Source: Limnoperna fortunei
Taxonomy: Eukaryota > Mollusca > Bivalvia > Mytilida > Modiolidae
NCBI GenBank assembly: GCA_944474755.1
Contig: OX104124.1
Span: forward strand, 46,329,342-46,393,341
Direction: 5' to 3'
DNA length: 64,000 nt
The position numbers and the translations under genes are program-made. Positions 11,075 through 22,114 of this stretch are shown here, one piece after another (the stretch's first letter is position 1; every line of letters begins with the position of its first letter). Below the pieces are notes generated by a model. The model searched no databases and had not been told where the DNA came from. It worked only from the letters and a program-made list of their open reading frames with translations.

Positions 11075-11480
11075 TAAATATAGTAAGTAAGTAAGTAAGT
11101 AAGTAATATTTATTTATAGTCGGGTTATACATATAAACAAGTAACATAAGCTCTCAAGAGCTTTTATGCCGACTTACATATAAGAGCAATAATACAGATA
11201 CAAACATACAAACATACAAACATACATCTTACAGCATTTGAAGTTACAGAGCAGCACTTAAAACACATTGCATATACAGCTAAGTAAAAACATAAAACTA
11301 GCAGAAAACACATGCATATAAGCAGGGAAAGCAAAACATTTAAGCACTACAAGGCGAAAAGCACTAGCCAACACTGAAATTAAGCAAAAAGTAAAAAAAG
11401 AAATAATGAGAGAAAATAACTAAAAATAAAAGGAAAGCAAAACTAAAAAGCAAAGCAGGATCCTTGTAGATATTCAGTAT
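11075..11480 (-). mobile_element. LINE 3' UTR and microsatellite tail
   Basis: Downstream (minus strand) of the RT stop at 11481 is about 380 bases of A-rich (plus strand) non-coding sequence ending in a run of TAAG units on the plus strand at about 11081-11106. Short-unit 3' tails of this sort are characteristic of CR1-like and related LINEs. Confidence 0.6.
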
Positions 11481-12434
11481 CTAAGATTTGCAGCTAATAC
11501 ATGAACATGAGGGGCCAGTCCATGTATTAATGAGGGTCTTAAACTGGTCAAGGTTTGATTGTTTTCTTAGTTCATCAGGAAGACTGTTCCAAATCTTAGG
11601 GGCTGAATATCTAAATGATTTCAGACCATACCTGGTGGAATTTACTCTGGGTATTTCAGCTGTGTTGGTATACCTGAAGTTATAAGAATTATTTTTAATA
11701 GAGACAAGATCTTGTAAAAATACTGGACTATTTTTGTTAATAATTTTAAATGTTTCTATGGCAATTGTTCTCAGACGTCTAACTCTTAATGATGGTAATA
11801 GAGATTTTTCAAGTAGTTTTTCATATGACGAGTCCCTATCTTGGTATATAAAGCGCAGTGCTCGTTCTTGAATTTTTTCAATTTTGACTGTATTTACCTC
11901 TGAGCAAAAATGCCATGCTAATGGGCAGAAACTAAAATTTGACAGAATAAAAGAATAATAGATAGTAATTCTACTGAGACGATTCAAGTGGTGACCAATG
12001 CGCTTTAAAACATTTAGTTGCCTGGCTGCTTTTCTACACATATTTGTAACATGACTATTGAAATCTAACATAAAGTCGATCGTAACACCAAGAAGTTTGA
12101 CCAATTTTTCACATTTTATAACAGTACCATCTAAATCTAAATGCAAATTCAATTCATATGTTTTCTTCCCAAGAGCAATGGCCTGAAATTTATCAGGATT
12201 TGCTTTCATTTTATTAATTTGAAACCAGTTTATAAGTGATATACTGTCGTTTTCAAGTACAGATTTTAATACAGTTTGGTCATGACTATCATAAGACACA
12301 GTATTGTCGTCAGCATAGTTATATAAGGTAGATTGATTTATAAAACAGGATATATCATTTAAAAATATATTAAACATCACAGGTCCCAGTATGGATCCCT
12401 GTGGTACCCCTTTTATCATATAATGATATTTCAC
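11481..12434 (-). pseudogene. 5'-truncated CR1/jockey-like LINE reverse transcriptase
   Basis: An uninterrupted 317-residue frame starts inside the RT palm and runs to a natural stop. Visible are motif B (G-V-P-Q-G-S-I-L-G-P), motif C (Y-A-D-D) about 30 residues later, the thumb with L-L-G-V-T-I-D, and the C-terminal W-N-S-L-P-D-E-L signature. Motif A, the fingers and the endonuclease are absent, so the copy was truncated at insertion. The clean frame suggests it is younger than the LINE at 2850-9350. Homologues act by target-primed reverse transcription; this copy cannot. Confidence 0.85.
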
Positions 12435-12560
12435 GTTAATATAATGATACTTTAATGAAGTATAATTGTATTAGCATAAAGTATCGTTATACTTCTAGAA
12501 AGTATAATGATAGAAATGAGAAGTATACTTATAGAAAAAAGTATAATTATAGAAGTATCC
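12410..12560. repeat. Palindromic AT minisatellite, right arm
   Basis: Contains AAGTATAATGATA-type units in the inverse orientation of the array at 10885-11020. The truncated LINE lies between the arms. Confidence 0.55.
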
Positions 12561-13014
12561 TTATTGTGACATGAACGGCCACTCATACTCAGCTAAGAAA
12601 TGTAAACAATGAACGTCATAAAGAGAATGACGTCACAATACGTTCGGTCTACTTGAACTTATCTGTATTATAAAATGGTTAGTCTAGAGAATGCCCGAGC
12701 GTCAAATTCATATGATAAATTATAAATATTTCAATTATGAATATAAAAGTGTAAAAATACATTTCAAGCTAAAAGAAATTTTAAAATAAGTTATTTTCTC
12801 ACGTAGAGAACAATAATATGTCTTTCTATGTTTCTTGTTGTCTCTAAAAACATAAAAATGTAGTCATGTTCAGTGTGGTATGGTAAGGGGTGATTTGCTG
12901 ATTTTGGTTTTTTTTAAAATTAAATTTATTGATCTAAAAATATGTTAGGTGATTTCCATATCTATTTTAAGAACAAAGATTGCGCATGGGTCGCATATTT
13001 TTCCGGTCGTGTTC

Positions 13015-13074
13015 TATTCATTGACGTTTTCCCCGACCAAACGAAATTGTGCTGTTTCTGCTGAGTGTAAGACG
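13015..13074 (+). other. Candidate 5'-UTR exon of the HEPN-STAND gene
   Basis: A locally GC-richer stretch ends in a strong donor (GACG followed by GTGAGT at 13075). It is the best donor-bearing, non-coding candidate upstream of the HEPN start codon. An acceptor (TGGTTCAG, ending at 16568) lies nine bases before the ATG at 16577, so a 5'-UTR intron of about 3.5 kb is plausible. The transcription start is not visible. Assignment is inference only. Confidence 0.25.
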
Positions 13075-13389
13075 GTGAGTTTGTAACATTCTGTTTGTTA
13101 GTTTTACTTTTCTAATGTCTTAGATTGTTAAAAGCTAAAAACACATTAAATATTATGCCGTAAGTGGAAAATATCTATTCTACTTTCGGTTTAGATGCAG
13201 AACTGAACGACAAGTCCTGCACCTCAAAGGTTATCTTGAGTTTATTATATGTCCTAATAGAATTGAAATAGTTCATTGGGAGCAAGAATATATACTGATT
13301 TTACAACGGGTTTGCCCCTTTATGCCCAAAATTTTACCCCTCACTAATGTTCAGTGTAAAATATTAGACATATAGATCCGTTTACTGCT

Positions 13390-13757
13390 GCTGAAGGGGT
13401 CATTGTCGACCTGGGTACTATATCAGCGTACCCAGGGTACGTTTATAATTCTTAAAAGTACCCTGATAAATTAGTTTCATATAAACGTACCCACAATATA
13501 TAAGAAGTGGCTGCAATCGTACCCTGATAGATGCAAAGTATATAATCAGCATCATCAACTTTGGTACGAAAAATCGCGAAGATCCCGGAAAGGCTTTTGA
13601 TCATGTGATAGTAGAACGAGAACAGGGTACGATTGCAGCCGATTCTTATATCCTGGGTACGTTAATATGAAACTAATTTATCAGGGTACTTTTAAGAATT
13701 ACAAACGTACCCTGGGTACGCTGATATAGTACCCAGGTCAACAATGAGCCCTTCAGC
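13390..13757. mobile_element. Foldback MITE, MULE-like, with 9-bp target duplication
   Basis: The two halves are inverse copies of about 145 bp with only scattered mismatches around a loop of about 75 bases. The ends read GCTGAAGGGGTCATTG and, reverse complemented, GCTGAAGGGCTCATTG. TTTACTGCT flanks both sides (13381-13389 and 13758-13766). A 9-bp duplication with very long inverted arms fits Mutator-like non-autonomous elements. No ORF is present. GGGTACG-type motifs recur along each arm. Confidence 0.85.
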
Positions 13758-14186
13758 TTTACTGCTGAACTAATTAAACAAGATGAATTAAGGCAAATTT
13801 TTTATATTCACTAAATCTATATGATCTATATTCTACATAAAACAAAAGCAAAGTCATCATCAAAATTCTCCCCTTTCCCCAGACTACACGTGCATTTAAA
13901 AGATAAGCATTTAATGAATATTCATATCTGACCAAACTGACCACAACAGATAAGGAGGCGTGTCATTTACTAATGAATGCTGCTATGATTTCACTAACCA
14001 GTATCAATATCATAATTATAACAGTATGCCAACTGGTGGTAAAATCGTTATACATTTGTGCCGCAATGACTTATTTCTTAACTCACTTTGAGCAAAATTA
14101 CTCCACATATATATCTATATATTTTTTTTTAGAAAAAATGTGTGTAGTATAAAAAGTATCAGTATGAAATAAAACAGCTGTCAGTA

Positions 14187-14227
14187 CAGGGACAGTCTAT
14201 GCTATATATTAGTATAGACTGTCCCTG
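14187..14227. repeat. Near-perfect 41-bp stem-loop
   Basis: CAGGGACAGTCTATGCTA and its inverse (one mismatch) flank a 5-base loop. No coding frame or promoter is associated. It may be a minimal MITE relic. Confidence 0.7.
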
Positions 14228-14777
14228 GTCAGTTCTTCTTTAATTATTAGATTGAAAACACTTATATTAATAAAAAATTTTAATTTGTAAAAATCTAGTT
14301 TTCAATTTATTTAGTGCATGTGTATCATCTTAACACTTATCAATGTCAATGAGAATAAAACATAAAATAGAAAGGGAGCAAGAAGTTGTAATACTATTGT
14401 CCTTGACGACACAATATTTAATTGCTAAACAATAATCTCAAATGAAGCCATAACATACATTGTAATAAATAATTCTAATGCAAGGGTGTGATCGATTGCT
14501 TTGGTTCAGCAACTTGTATCCGTCACAAATTTATTTTTTAGATCAGAAAACTTCTCACCATGGATTCTTTATTAGTCGTTACGAAGTCAATCATTTTGAA
14601 ACGTGCTGAGTAGGATCAATTATGCTATTGTATCAGTGTGGGAAACGGCCACTAGCCAACTTGTCGAAATCTAGTTGAGAAGAATTTTGGCAAGTTAAGT
14701 TTATCTGAAGAAAAAAATTTACAAGTCATGTTTTCCAAATGATAAATGTATATTAAAAGAGTGTTTTCTGTCTATTT

Positions 14778-15230
14778 TCAATGTTAATTCAAGAATCTTT
14801 GGGTGGCTATATTTTATTCCATTTGGTATGCTGAACTCTCTTTTTGTTAAGAGATATACTTTCACAGCATATCCTCACATTTCTGATAGTTTTACGACGG
14901 TTCAAATTATAATTTTCAAATACCCGACCATTATTTTTTGACATAAATGGTCAATTTCAGATTTCAAAATGGCCGCCGGCAGCAACTTTGGGTGGCCATA
15001 TTTAATTCTCAATGGTATGCTGGACTCTATTTTGTTAAGAGATTTACTTTACACATCACATACTTACATTCCTGATAGTTTTATGACGGTTCATATTATA
15101 GTTTTTAAATACCTGACCATTATTCTTGACATAAATGGTCATTTTCGCATTTCAAAATGGCCACCGGCAGCCATTTTGGGTGGCCATATTTAATTCTTTA
15201 TTGTATGCTGAACTTTTTTTAGTTCAGAAC
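14778..15230. repeat. Diverged tandem repeat of about 189 bp
   Basis: The block beginning GGGTGGC(T/C)ATATT occurs at 14801, 14990 and 15178. Intervening text (GACATAAATGGTCA, then CAAAATGGCC) is shared by the units. The open frame at 14969-15193 is a translation of this repeat and not a gene. Confidence 0.75.
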
Positions 15231-16568
15231 GCTACTCACAACAGCACACACTTACAACACAGCAAGTTTCATTACAATTGAAACAATAATTTTTAGACTG
15301 ATGGCATTACAAATTTGGTCAGGACAGCTTTTTTGCTTAATATATTTTCACTGTGCCATTGGAAAAATGACTAAGTCCAACACCTTAGATGCCACTTTTG
15401 GAGGCATATGTTGTAGCTATAAATTTAAATATATAGTAACTAAGAGTTTTATCCAGTAATATCCATAAAGGTTAGTAGAAATTAGCAATATTAATACTTC
15501 ATTCCATTTGAAATTTTGTTTCTACCATTTTAAACACCAAGACCTACAAGTTCAGTCAGCCTTTTTTCACGTTTTTCCAAAATGCAACCCTGAAATTAGC
15601 AATTTTAAATATGCGTAACTTTTTTATTTGTTAACCGATTTTGATTCTGTTTTTTTGCTATGGGTTAAGTAAAATGAGATCTATCTGTTTTTATATTGAA
15701 ATTTATTATTCCTTATTACACCAGTTTTACCCTGGAGTCCCTATCTTTTAATTTTAAGATCTTTATTTACCCTGTGTTAATGTTAAATGGTGTTAGCTGT
15801 TCACTCCATGTTGTGGACAAACTTTGAAAACCTACTTCCAAACTATTATGACTAGTAGATTATTAATTTGGTGAGTACTATTATTTTTTGGTACTAGCCA
15901 GAATGGAGAGCTGAACAAAAATTTTGTTTCCCACACTGTTGTATGCATTATAAGATACATTTTTAAAAATTAACATATAGCTGCAGGGGGGATAAATACA
16001 AACGTAAAATAATGAGAAACTTGCTCGTTTGAATGTAATTACATAGTAGCTTAAATTAAATAGAGTGTTGAGGATGTGAGTTATTATTGAATGAAATGTA
16101 TGTGTTTTTATACTGGTAAATCTTTCCGATCAGTCTTGTTTTAAGACGTTTCTTAATACCTCAATACATAATCAGTTTGCTCATGTGTAGAGGTGGGAAA
16201 CCATGGATATGAAGCCACACAATAGCATTGTGCCCACTGTGGCCGCAGACAAGGATAGAAAACAATGACTATGGGATGCAGATGTCCACAATGGGGTGTG
16301 GGTTGCGGAGAATCCACATGATCAGTAGTGTATGTAACAAGGTTAAATGTAAATATGTATACAAAAAACTTAGTGGATAACTGTAGATTAAATTTTTTTT
16401 TGGAGGGGGCAGGGGGGGGGGGCAAATTAGAAGCTACTAAAGATTATTTGAACAGTGTTAACTGACATAGGAGACAAATTAAACTGTGCAAACAAATATC
16501 AGAAAGTGTATTTTAATATTCAGTGCAATTTTAATATGTAGGCACTGGTATCTATATTCCTGGTTCAG
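15231..16568. other. Upstream region of the HEPN exon, no gene seen
   Basis: AT-rich sequence with no supported coding frame. A T-run followed by a G-run (about 16392-16420) is low-complexity. If the 5'-UTR exon at 13074 is real this stretch is intronic. Confidence 0.4.
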
Positions 16569-16576
16569 CAGTAACC

Positions 16577-16784
16577 ATGGCAGCTTCTTCAGAAGAAGAA
16601 AATTATGTACGCATGGCTTTCTTACTGACTGGTATATCCCCAAGAGCTGTTCGAGCTTTATTTGATAGAGAATTTGCACCGATATGTCTAAAGGAGACTT
16701 TAAGCAAAGAGGGCAACAAGCTTTTGGATTTAAAGAAAAAGAGAGTTATTAATGAGGCTCAGTATAAACTTTTGTTTCCATCTG
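16577..16784 (+). CDS. HEPN-STAND-ankyrin protein, coding exon 1
   Basis: Encodes residues 1-69 plus the first base of codon 70. The ATG is in a good Kozak setting (AACCATGG). The peptide, with A-L-F-D-R-E-F near residue 34, L-D-L-K-K-K and a closing L-F-P-S, is the first helical half of the DZIP3-type HEPN domain as seen in large bivalve protein families. The exon ends TCTG followed by donor GTAAGT, phase 1. Exon 2 continues in phase after a 624-base intron. Downstream frames before the intron end stop quickly, confirming the splice. HEPN domains are all-helical and often serve as RNases or RNA-binding modules in conflict systems; for this subfamily the activity is not established. Confidence 0.85.
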
Positions 16785-17408
16785 GTAAGTGCATTATAGT
16801 TTATGTAATAGTTATTTGTTAATTAGATCTCATGGTTTAATTTGTAAGAAAAGAAGATAAAACCAAACAGAAACATCACAAATCATTTTACTCAAAAACA
16901 ACATAACAGAAAGGCCAAAACAAGGACATAACACTGAAATAACAGGGCGACTTAAACTTTGCTTTTTTATAACCTTAGAGCGACTTTCAAGTTCTAAAAG
17001 GACAAAATCAACCAGTGTAGTGAGTCGTGATCCACAGTTCTCTGTAGATAGATACAGCACATACAACCAGAAATTTTTAACAGAACAATACAAACGGATA
17101 GCTTTAAATAACTGTCAGATGTTTTTAGTATACATGGCAATTATGACCTGGTATAAACAAACAAATTTACTAGTAATTGAAATTTTTGGTGGAGATTTAC
17201 ATATATACACTGCCCTATATTGAGAGTATCTTTAACTAAGGAAGGACTGTATTTTGGGGCTGTATATTTGACGATTATCTTTTACACTGTCTTCTGTAGC
17301 TTAAAATGAGACCATTAACATTCTGAATACTCAATGTTGTTAACAAAAGACATAGTCAAACAAGAACGAAATGAATTATAATGGTGTAATATTTGAAAAT
17401 TCTTTTAG

Positions 17409-17638
17409 GTAATGTAGAGTCTAAGACATTTGATGTTACCTTAATGATATGTTTGATTCGACATTTGACCAATTTGGTCCATCCTTCCACTGGATTTGAA
17501 AATCTACCACGCCCAGGGGAGATAACTCCTTGTGCTGACCTGGCAAGAATCAAGTACTACAGAAACTATATTGCCCATTTAGTTGACAACAAGATAGATA
17601 ACTCTGTCTTTATTAATGCTTGGAATGAAATCAGTGAG
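17409..17638 (+). CDS. HEPN-STAND-ankyrin protein, coding exon 2
   Basis: Encodes residues 70-146. The acceptor is TTCTTTTAG and the donor is GTGAGT directly after GAG; the exon starts in phase 1 and ends in phase 0. It completes the HEPN domain: D-V-T-L-M-I-C-L-I-R-H-L-T-N-L helix, a loop with P-R-P-G-E, then a helix with Y-R-N-Y-I-A-H at residues 120-126. R121, N122 and H126 form the polar Rx4H arrangement that provides the active site in ribonuclease HEPN domains. Residues 140-146 (A-W-N-E-I-S-E) end the domain. Seeing the motif is direct; RNase activity is inference. Intron 2 that follows is 6.6 kb and full of mobile elements. Confidence 0.85.
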
Positions 17639-17893
17639 GTGAGTTAAACTAGGAGTAATTTTAAGCTCATTTTGAATTGACATACACCACAGTGATGTCA
17701 ATCTATTCTGTTTTCCAGTTGGATGTTACATGGCTATCAATTGATAGACAACTGTCATCTGTCATTTACTGAGGTGACACTTTTCAGTGTTTAGTGGGTT
17801 ATACAAACCTGAAATATCAGGACTCAAGAAATTAAATTCCATCTGCTATGGTCGAAACAAGTGACTAAATTATGGTTGTGTTTGCTTTATTAT

Positions 17894-18014
17894 GTGATTA
17901 TTTCTCTATTGGCCTAGTTATTGGTCCAAGGCTTGCTGTATTGGCCTGAGTTGCAGCCGAAGAACAATACATCTGGCCAAGGACCAATAACTAGGCCAAT
18001 ACAGAAATCATCAC
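17894..18014. repeat. Hairpin with 34-bp imperfect stem
   Basis: GTGATTATTTCTCTATTGGC at 17894 continues to TTATTGGTCC and is matched by its inverse ending at 18014, with three mismatches. A second, shorter inverted pair (ACTAGTCCAA / TTGGACTAGT) follows at about 18040-18100. These lie in intron 2 and resemble MITE remnants. Confidence 0.65.
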
Positions 18015-19052
18015 TTAATGATATCATTATTAATTAACTAGTCCAAATCAAGCAGGCAAATATTTATCGAATCGGGCCAAAACCGATATTGGACTAGTCA
18101 ATTCCTTATTGGATTGGTTCAGCAAAATATATCAAATCGGTAGTTTAACTGTTATCTACAATGTACGTGAATATTATAGTTATACAAAAGTTGCTCATTA
18201 GAGGGAGTTGTCATTATATCTTTACTGCACAAGGGAAAGTAGTATTGCCTTAAACATTGATAATTCCCATTAGCCAAAGGGGAGGGCAGGCAATACCTCT
18301 GTCCCGAGTGCTGTCATGTATCATGGCAATGACAGCTATATAAGCAACTGTTACACCCCCTGAAATGTAAAACGTTCCCATTTATGCATTTGTTTTCGTT
18401 TTCCGTTCGTTCGTATATCGTATTTTGTTCCTCCATCTGTTCGTCTGTTCGTTCATCCGCATGCGCAAAACAAGTAAATAAACCCGTTCGTTCGTCCGCA
18501 TGCGCAGTACAGGTAAAAATAAACACTTTATTAGTCTGATAGAAAATACTACATTCTGTTATCAAATTAAAATAACCTGAACATTAAAATGTCAAATAAA
18601 GTGTATTTATTTTAAAACTATAAATTCAATAAAATCATGAACATTTTTTAAATTAAATATAAACATAAACAATATGAAATACTTTTTTCATCTATTTTGT
18701 CATCTACAATATTCAGGTTGTACAAATAAATATGATTTATTTGAACACTCTCCAAATTTTATAAACACATATGAAATTTTTCTATTTTAGTTCCTAAAAC
18801 CTTAAAAATATATGTTTTATCCAAAAGTCTTTGAATATCCCTATATCTTTGTCTTCATTTGATACAAAAACTGAATAATCTCGGCTATGCAAAAAATCTT
18901 AATTTGATGTCACAATATTTGTTTGGAAATACAGACATTTCATTTCCTAGGTTTTAAATTGCATGTGTAATGTCTAAGGACTGATTTAGCATCTCTTAGT
19001 TAGGTCAAAGAAGTGAATAATTATAGTATGCTATGGTTTAATATTGCATCTT

Positions 19053-20740
19053 ATAAGGTCTCAGGAGTGATTTTATATATATAATATGGTCTTTAATTGT
19101 ATCGCAAAGGTCTGTGGAGTGATTTTATATGTGTAATATGGTTTTTAATTGTATCTCAAAGGTCTCGGGAGTGATTTTATATATGTAATATGGTTTTTAA
19201 TTGTATCGCAAAGGTGTTGGGAGTGATTTTATAGGTGTAATATGGTTTTTAATTGTATTGCAAAGGTCTCAGGAGTGATTTTGCATGTGAAATATGGTTT
19301 TTAATTGTATTGCTAAGGTCTCAGGAGTTATTTTCTATGTGTAATATGGTTTTTAATTGTATTGCTAAGGTCTCAGCAGTAATTTTGTATGTGAAGTATG
19401 GTTTTTAGTTGTATTGCTAAGGTCTCAGGAGTGATTTTGCATGTGAAATGTGGTTTTTAATTGTATTGCTAGGGTCTCAGGAGTGATTTTATATATATAA
19501 TATGGTTTTTAATTGTATCGCAAAGGTCTGTGGAGTGATTTTATATGTGTAATATGGTTTTTAATTGTATCGCAAAGGTCTCAGGAGTGATTTTATATTT
19601 GTAATATGGTTTTTAATTGTATCACAAAGGTGTTAGGAGTGATTTTATAGGTGTAATTTGGTTTTTAATTGTATCGCAAAGGTCTCAGGAGTGATCTTGC
19701 ATGTGAAATATGGTTTTTAATTGTTTTGCTAAGGTCTCAGGAGAGATTTTCTATGTGTAATATGGTTTTCAGAGCTTCAGATGAGATTTTCTTCATTGGG
19801 TTTTTTACCCTATGTACCCATCTGATGATTTATTTCATTGGGTATTTTTTTTATATATCACTTTTATCATTTTTTAAACCCACTCAAAAATAAGTAATTG
19901 GGTTTTTCACCCATCTAAAATTTATTGAATTGGGTTTTTTATGCTGACAAAAATGTATTTCACTATGGTTTAATACATGTCTATTCATGATGCCACAACA
20001 AAATACTAGACTGGTTCTAACCATAAATAAAATTTTGGAAGAAAAGTGTGTTCAACAGGGAACATGCATCTCTTCTTGTGAAATATATCTCCATACCTGG
20101 AGCACCGTATGCTGCATGAAATATACATTACATTCGGAATACCTCGGTTGTTGTGTTGCAAATGATGGGAATCGTAATTACGCAACTTTGTGTATATTTT
20201 TTTGAATGAACTAACTCAATCACTGAACAATTTTATGCTCTCAGTGAGTGAATTAAGCATGTTCCTAACAATTGATTGGGTTTTAGCCCTTTGATATTGC
20301 GTTTTGCAACGCAAAGCTATAAAAATAATTGGGTTTTATGAAAATTTAATTGCGTAATAACGCAAATACGCAGCTTATCTGGAGCTCTGGTTTTTAATTG
20401 TATTGCTAGGGTCTCACAAGTGATTTTATATGTGAAATATGGTTTTTAATTGTATTGCTAAGGTCTCAGGAGTGATTTTGTATGTGAAATATGGTTTCTA
20501 ATTGTATTGCTAAGTTCTCAGTAGTGAAATTGTATGTGTTATATGGTTTTTAAGTGCATAGCTAAGGTCTCAGGATTGATTTGATATTTGTATTATGGTT
20601 TTTGATTTCAATTCTTATGTATCAGGAGTGATTTTATATGTTTAATTTAGTATTTAATTGTATCTCAAAGGTCTCAGTAGTTTTTTAATGTTAAATATGG
20701 TTTTTAATATTATTGCAAAGGTCTCGGGAGTGATATAACA
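19053..20740. repeat. 52-bp minisatellite of copy A, split by a MITE
   Basis: Units centred on GGTCTCAGGAGTGATTTT followed by ATATGGTTTTTAATTGTAT repeat every 52 bp or so. About 14 units precede the nested MITE (19770-20389) and about 7 more degenerate units follow. Variation is mostly at GCAAAGG versus GCTAAGG. No coding potential. Confidence 0.85.
19770..20389. mobile_element. Nested MITE with CAGAGCT ends
   Basis: Begins CAGAGCTTCAGATGAG and ends with the inverse of CAGAGCTCCAGATAAG. The element interrupts one 52-bp unit exactly within GGTTTTTAATT, and GTTTT is present on both sides as a likely 5-bp target duplication. GCGTAATAACGCAA near the right end recalls widespread molluscan MITEs of this class. 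The short open frames inside do not resemble proteins. Confidence 0.75.
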
Positions 20741-21930
20741 AATGTGATTTTAAATTTGTTATTTGAACACCACCTTGATGAACATTTTCCAATAGAGAAT
20801 TTTTATAATAAATTACCCCTAAATTTATGAAACTATACGGTTTAACATAATAAATATACAGTTGGATCAGTACATTTCATTATATGCAATAAAGATTAAT
20901 TATAAAAAGCTTCCTCTGGAATGTGTAATAATTACTGTAATCAAAATAAAATGGACCATTATTTTTAATTAAGCTCGTTTCTTTTTACACAGTGATAAAA
21001 AATATTTATAGGTTCATTATTAAAACATTTCCATGTTGAGCCCAAATCCCGAACCTGAATATTTAATAAAAATACTCAACCCCACACATTTTTCCTAGGC
21101 TAATGTTGTCACGTATTTTTTGTGTGTGTATTACCTGTTTGTCAATGAGCTGTCACAAATCATTCAAATGATGATATAATGAAAATAAAGTATAATTATT
21201 TTATTATTTATTCCTTTTCAATTTTTTATTTGTTTACTATAAACCAGCTTGATTCTCAAGATTTTATTTAAAATGATCGAACGTTTCTTAATTTTTACAA
21301 AGCACGATATAGGCTTCTCCATTCGTTTTCCCACATACGAACAATTGAAGCGTATAGCTTATCTCTGATTGGTTAATTTTTAAATGGTTCATCTGGACAA
21401 TAAGAGCGTTCGTTCGTTCTTCATCCGTTCATATGTCGTTTTTGGTTCGTCTGTTTAAGGTTCATACAGGAACGTTTTACGTTTCAGGGGGTGTTTATTT
21501 ATTTCATTGCAGAATTAAGAAAACATGTGTTTTAGCCTGTATTATTTTATGTGTAGCAATACCTCGTCCCGAGTGCTGTCAAGTATCATGGCAATGACAG
21601 CTATATAAGCAACTGTTATATTGCTGTATAATTTTAATGTAGTCCTCATGATATATCATTGTTTGGAATTTTCAGGCAATACACAGTTAGTTTTCTAAAC
21701 GTTATGTGACTTTTTTCATCATTTAGTTTGTACATTTATTTATATAAATTAAAAATAAATAGTTTTTTGTTGCTTGTTACTGGAGAAGGCATTACCACGA
21801 CATGATAAGGGCATTATCACAGCGTGATAATTAATGCCCTCATGTCAAATTACTGCAGATTAATTAATGCCAGCTGAACTTGTTTTATCCAGTTGAAACA
21901 AACATAATTTTACTGATATGAAATAATTAT

Positions 21931-22108
21931 ACAGTTATTGAATGTGTATCTAGGCAATAGTTCAGAACATTTTCCGCATCGGTATCCAGATCAGCTTAAT
22001 GTTCTATTGTCCAAAGCCAATGGCTGAGGGCAATAGAACATTAAGCTGATCTGGATACCCAGGGGAAAATATTCTGATCTATTGCCTGGTTACACATTCA
22101 ATAACTGT
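21931..22108. repeat. Long foldback hairpin, about 75-bp stem
   Basis: ACAGTTATTGAATGTGTA at 21931 is the inverse of the sequence ending at 22108. The central 28 bp on each side (from GTATCCAGATCAGC) are a perfect match around a loop of about 24 bases. It resembles a foldback MITE. It sits six bases from the next element. Confidence 0.8.
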
Positions 22109-22114
22109 TTTATT

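Larger units (their letters stand above)
18354..21493. mobile_element. TIR element copy A with 52-bp minisatellite core
   Basis: The ends are inverted copies of about 26 bp (CACCCCCTGAAATGTAAAAC at 18354; inverse at 21493). TTCG/TCCG-rich subterminal sequence, a unique AT-rich shoulder, a minisatellite and a second shoulder follow in order. The whole layout matches copy B at 27441-30735 in the same orientation. The left edge has TA; the right edge does not, so that target site is altered. A 620-bp MITE is nested inside. No transposase is encoded, so it is non-autonomous. It lies in intron 2 of the HEPN-STAND gene. Confidence 0.85.

Noticed and set aside
12410..12434. Start codon at 12434 as a genuine protein start for the RT
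   Set aside because: The frame begins inside the RT palm next to repeat DNA; it is a truncation point, not a real N-terminus.
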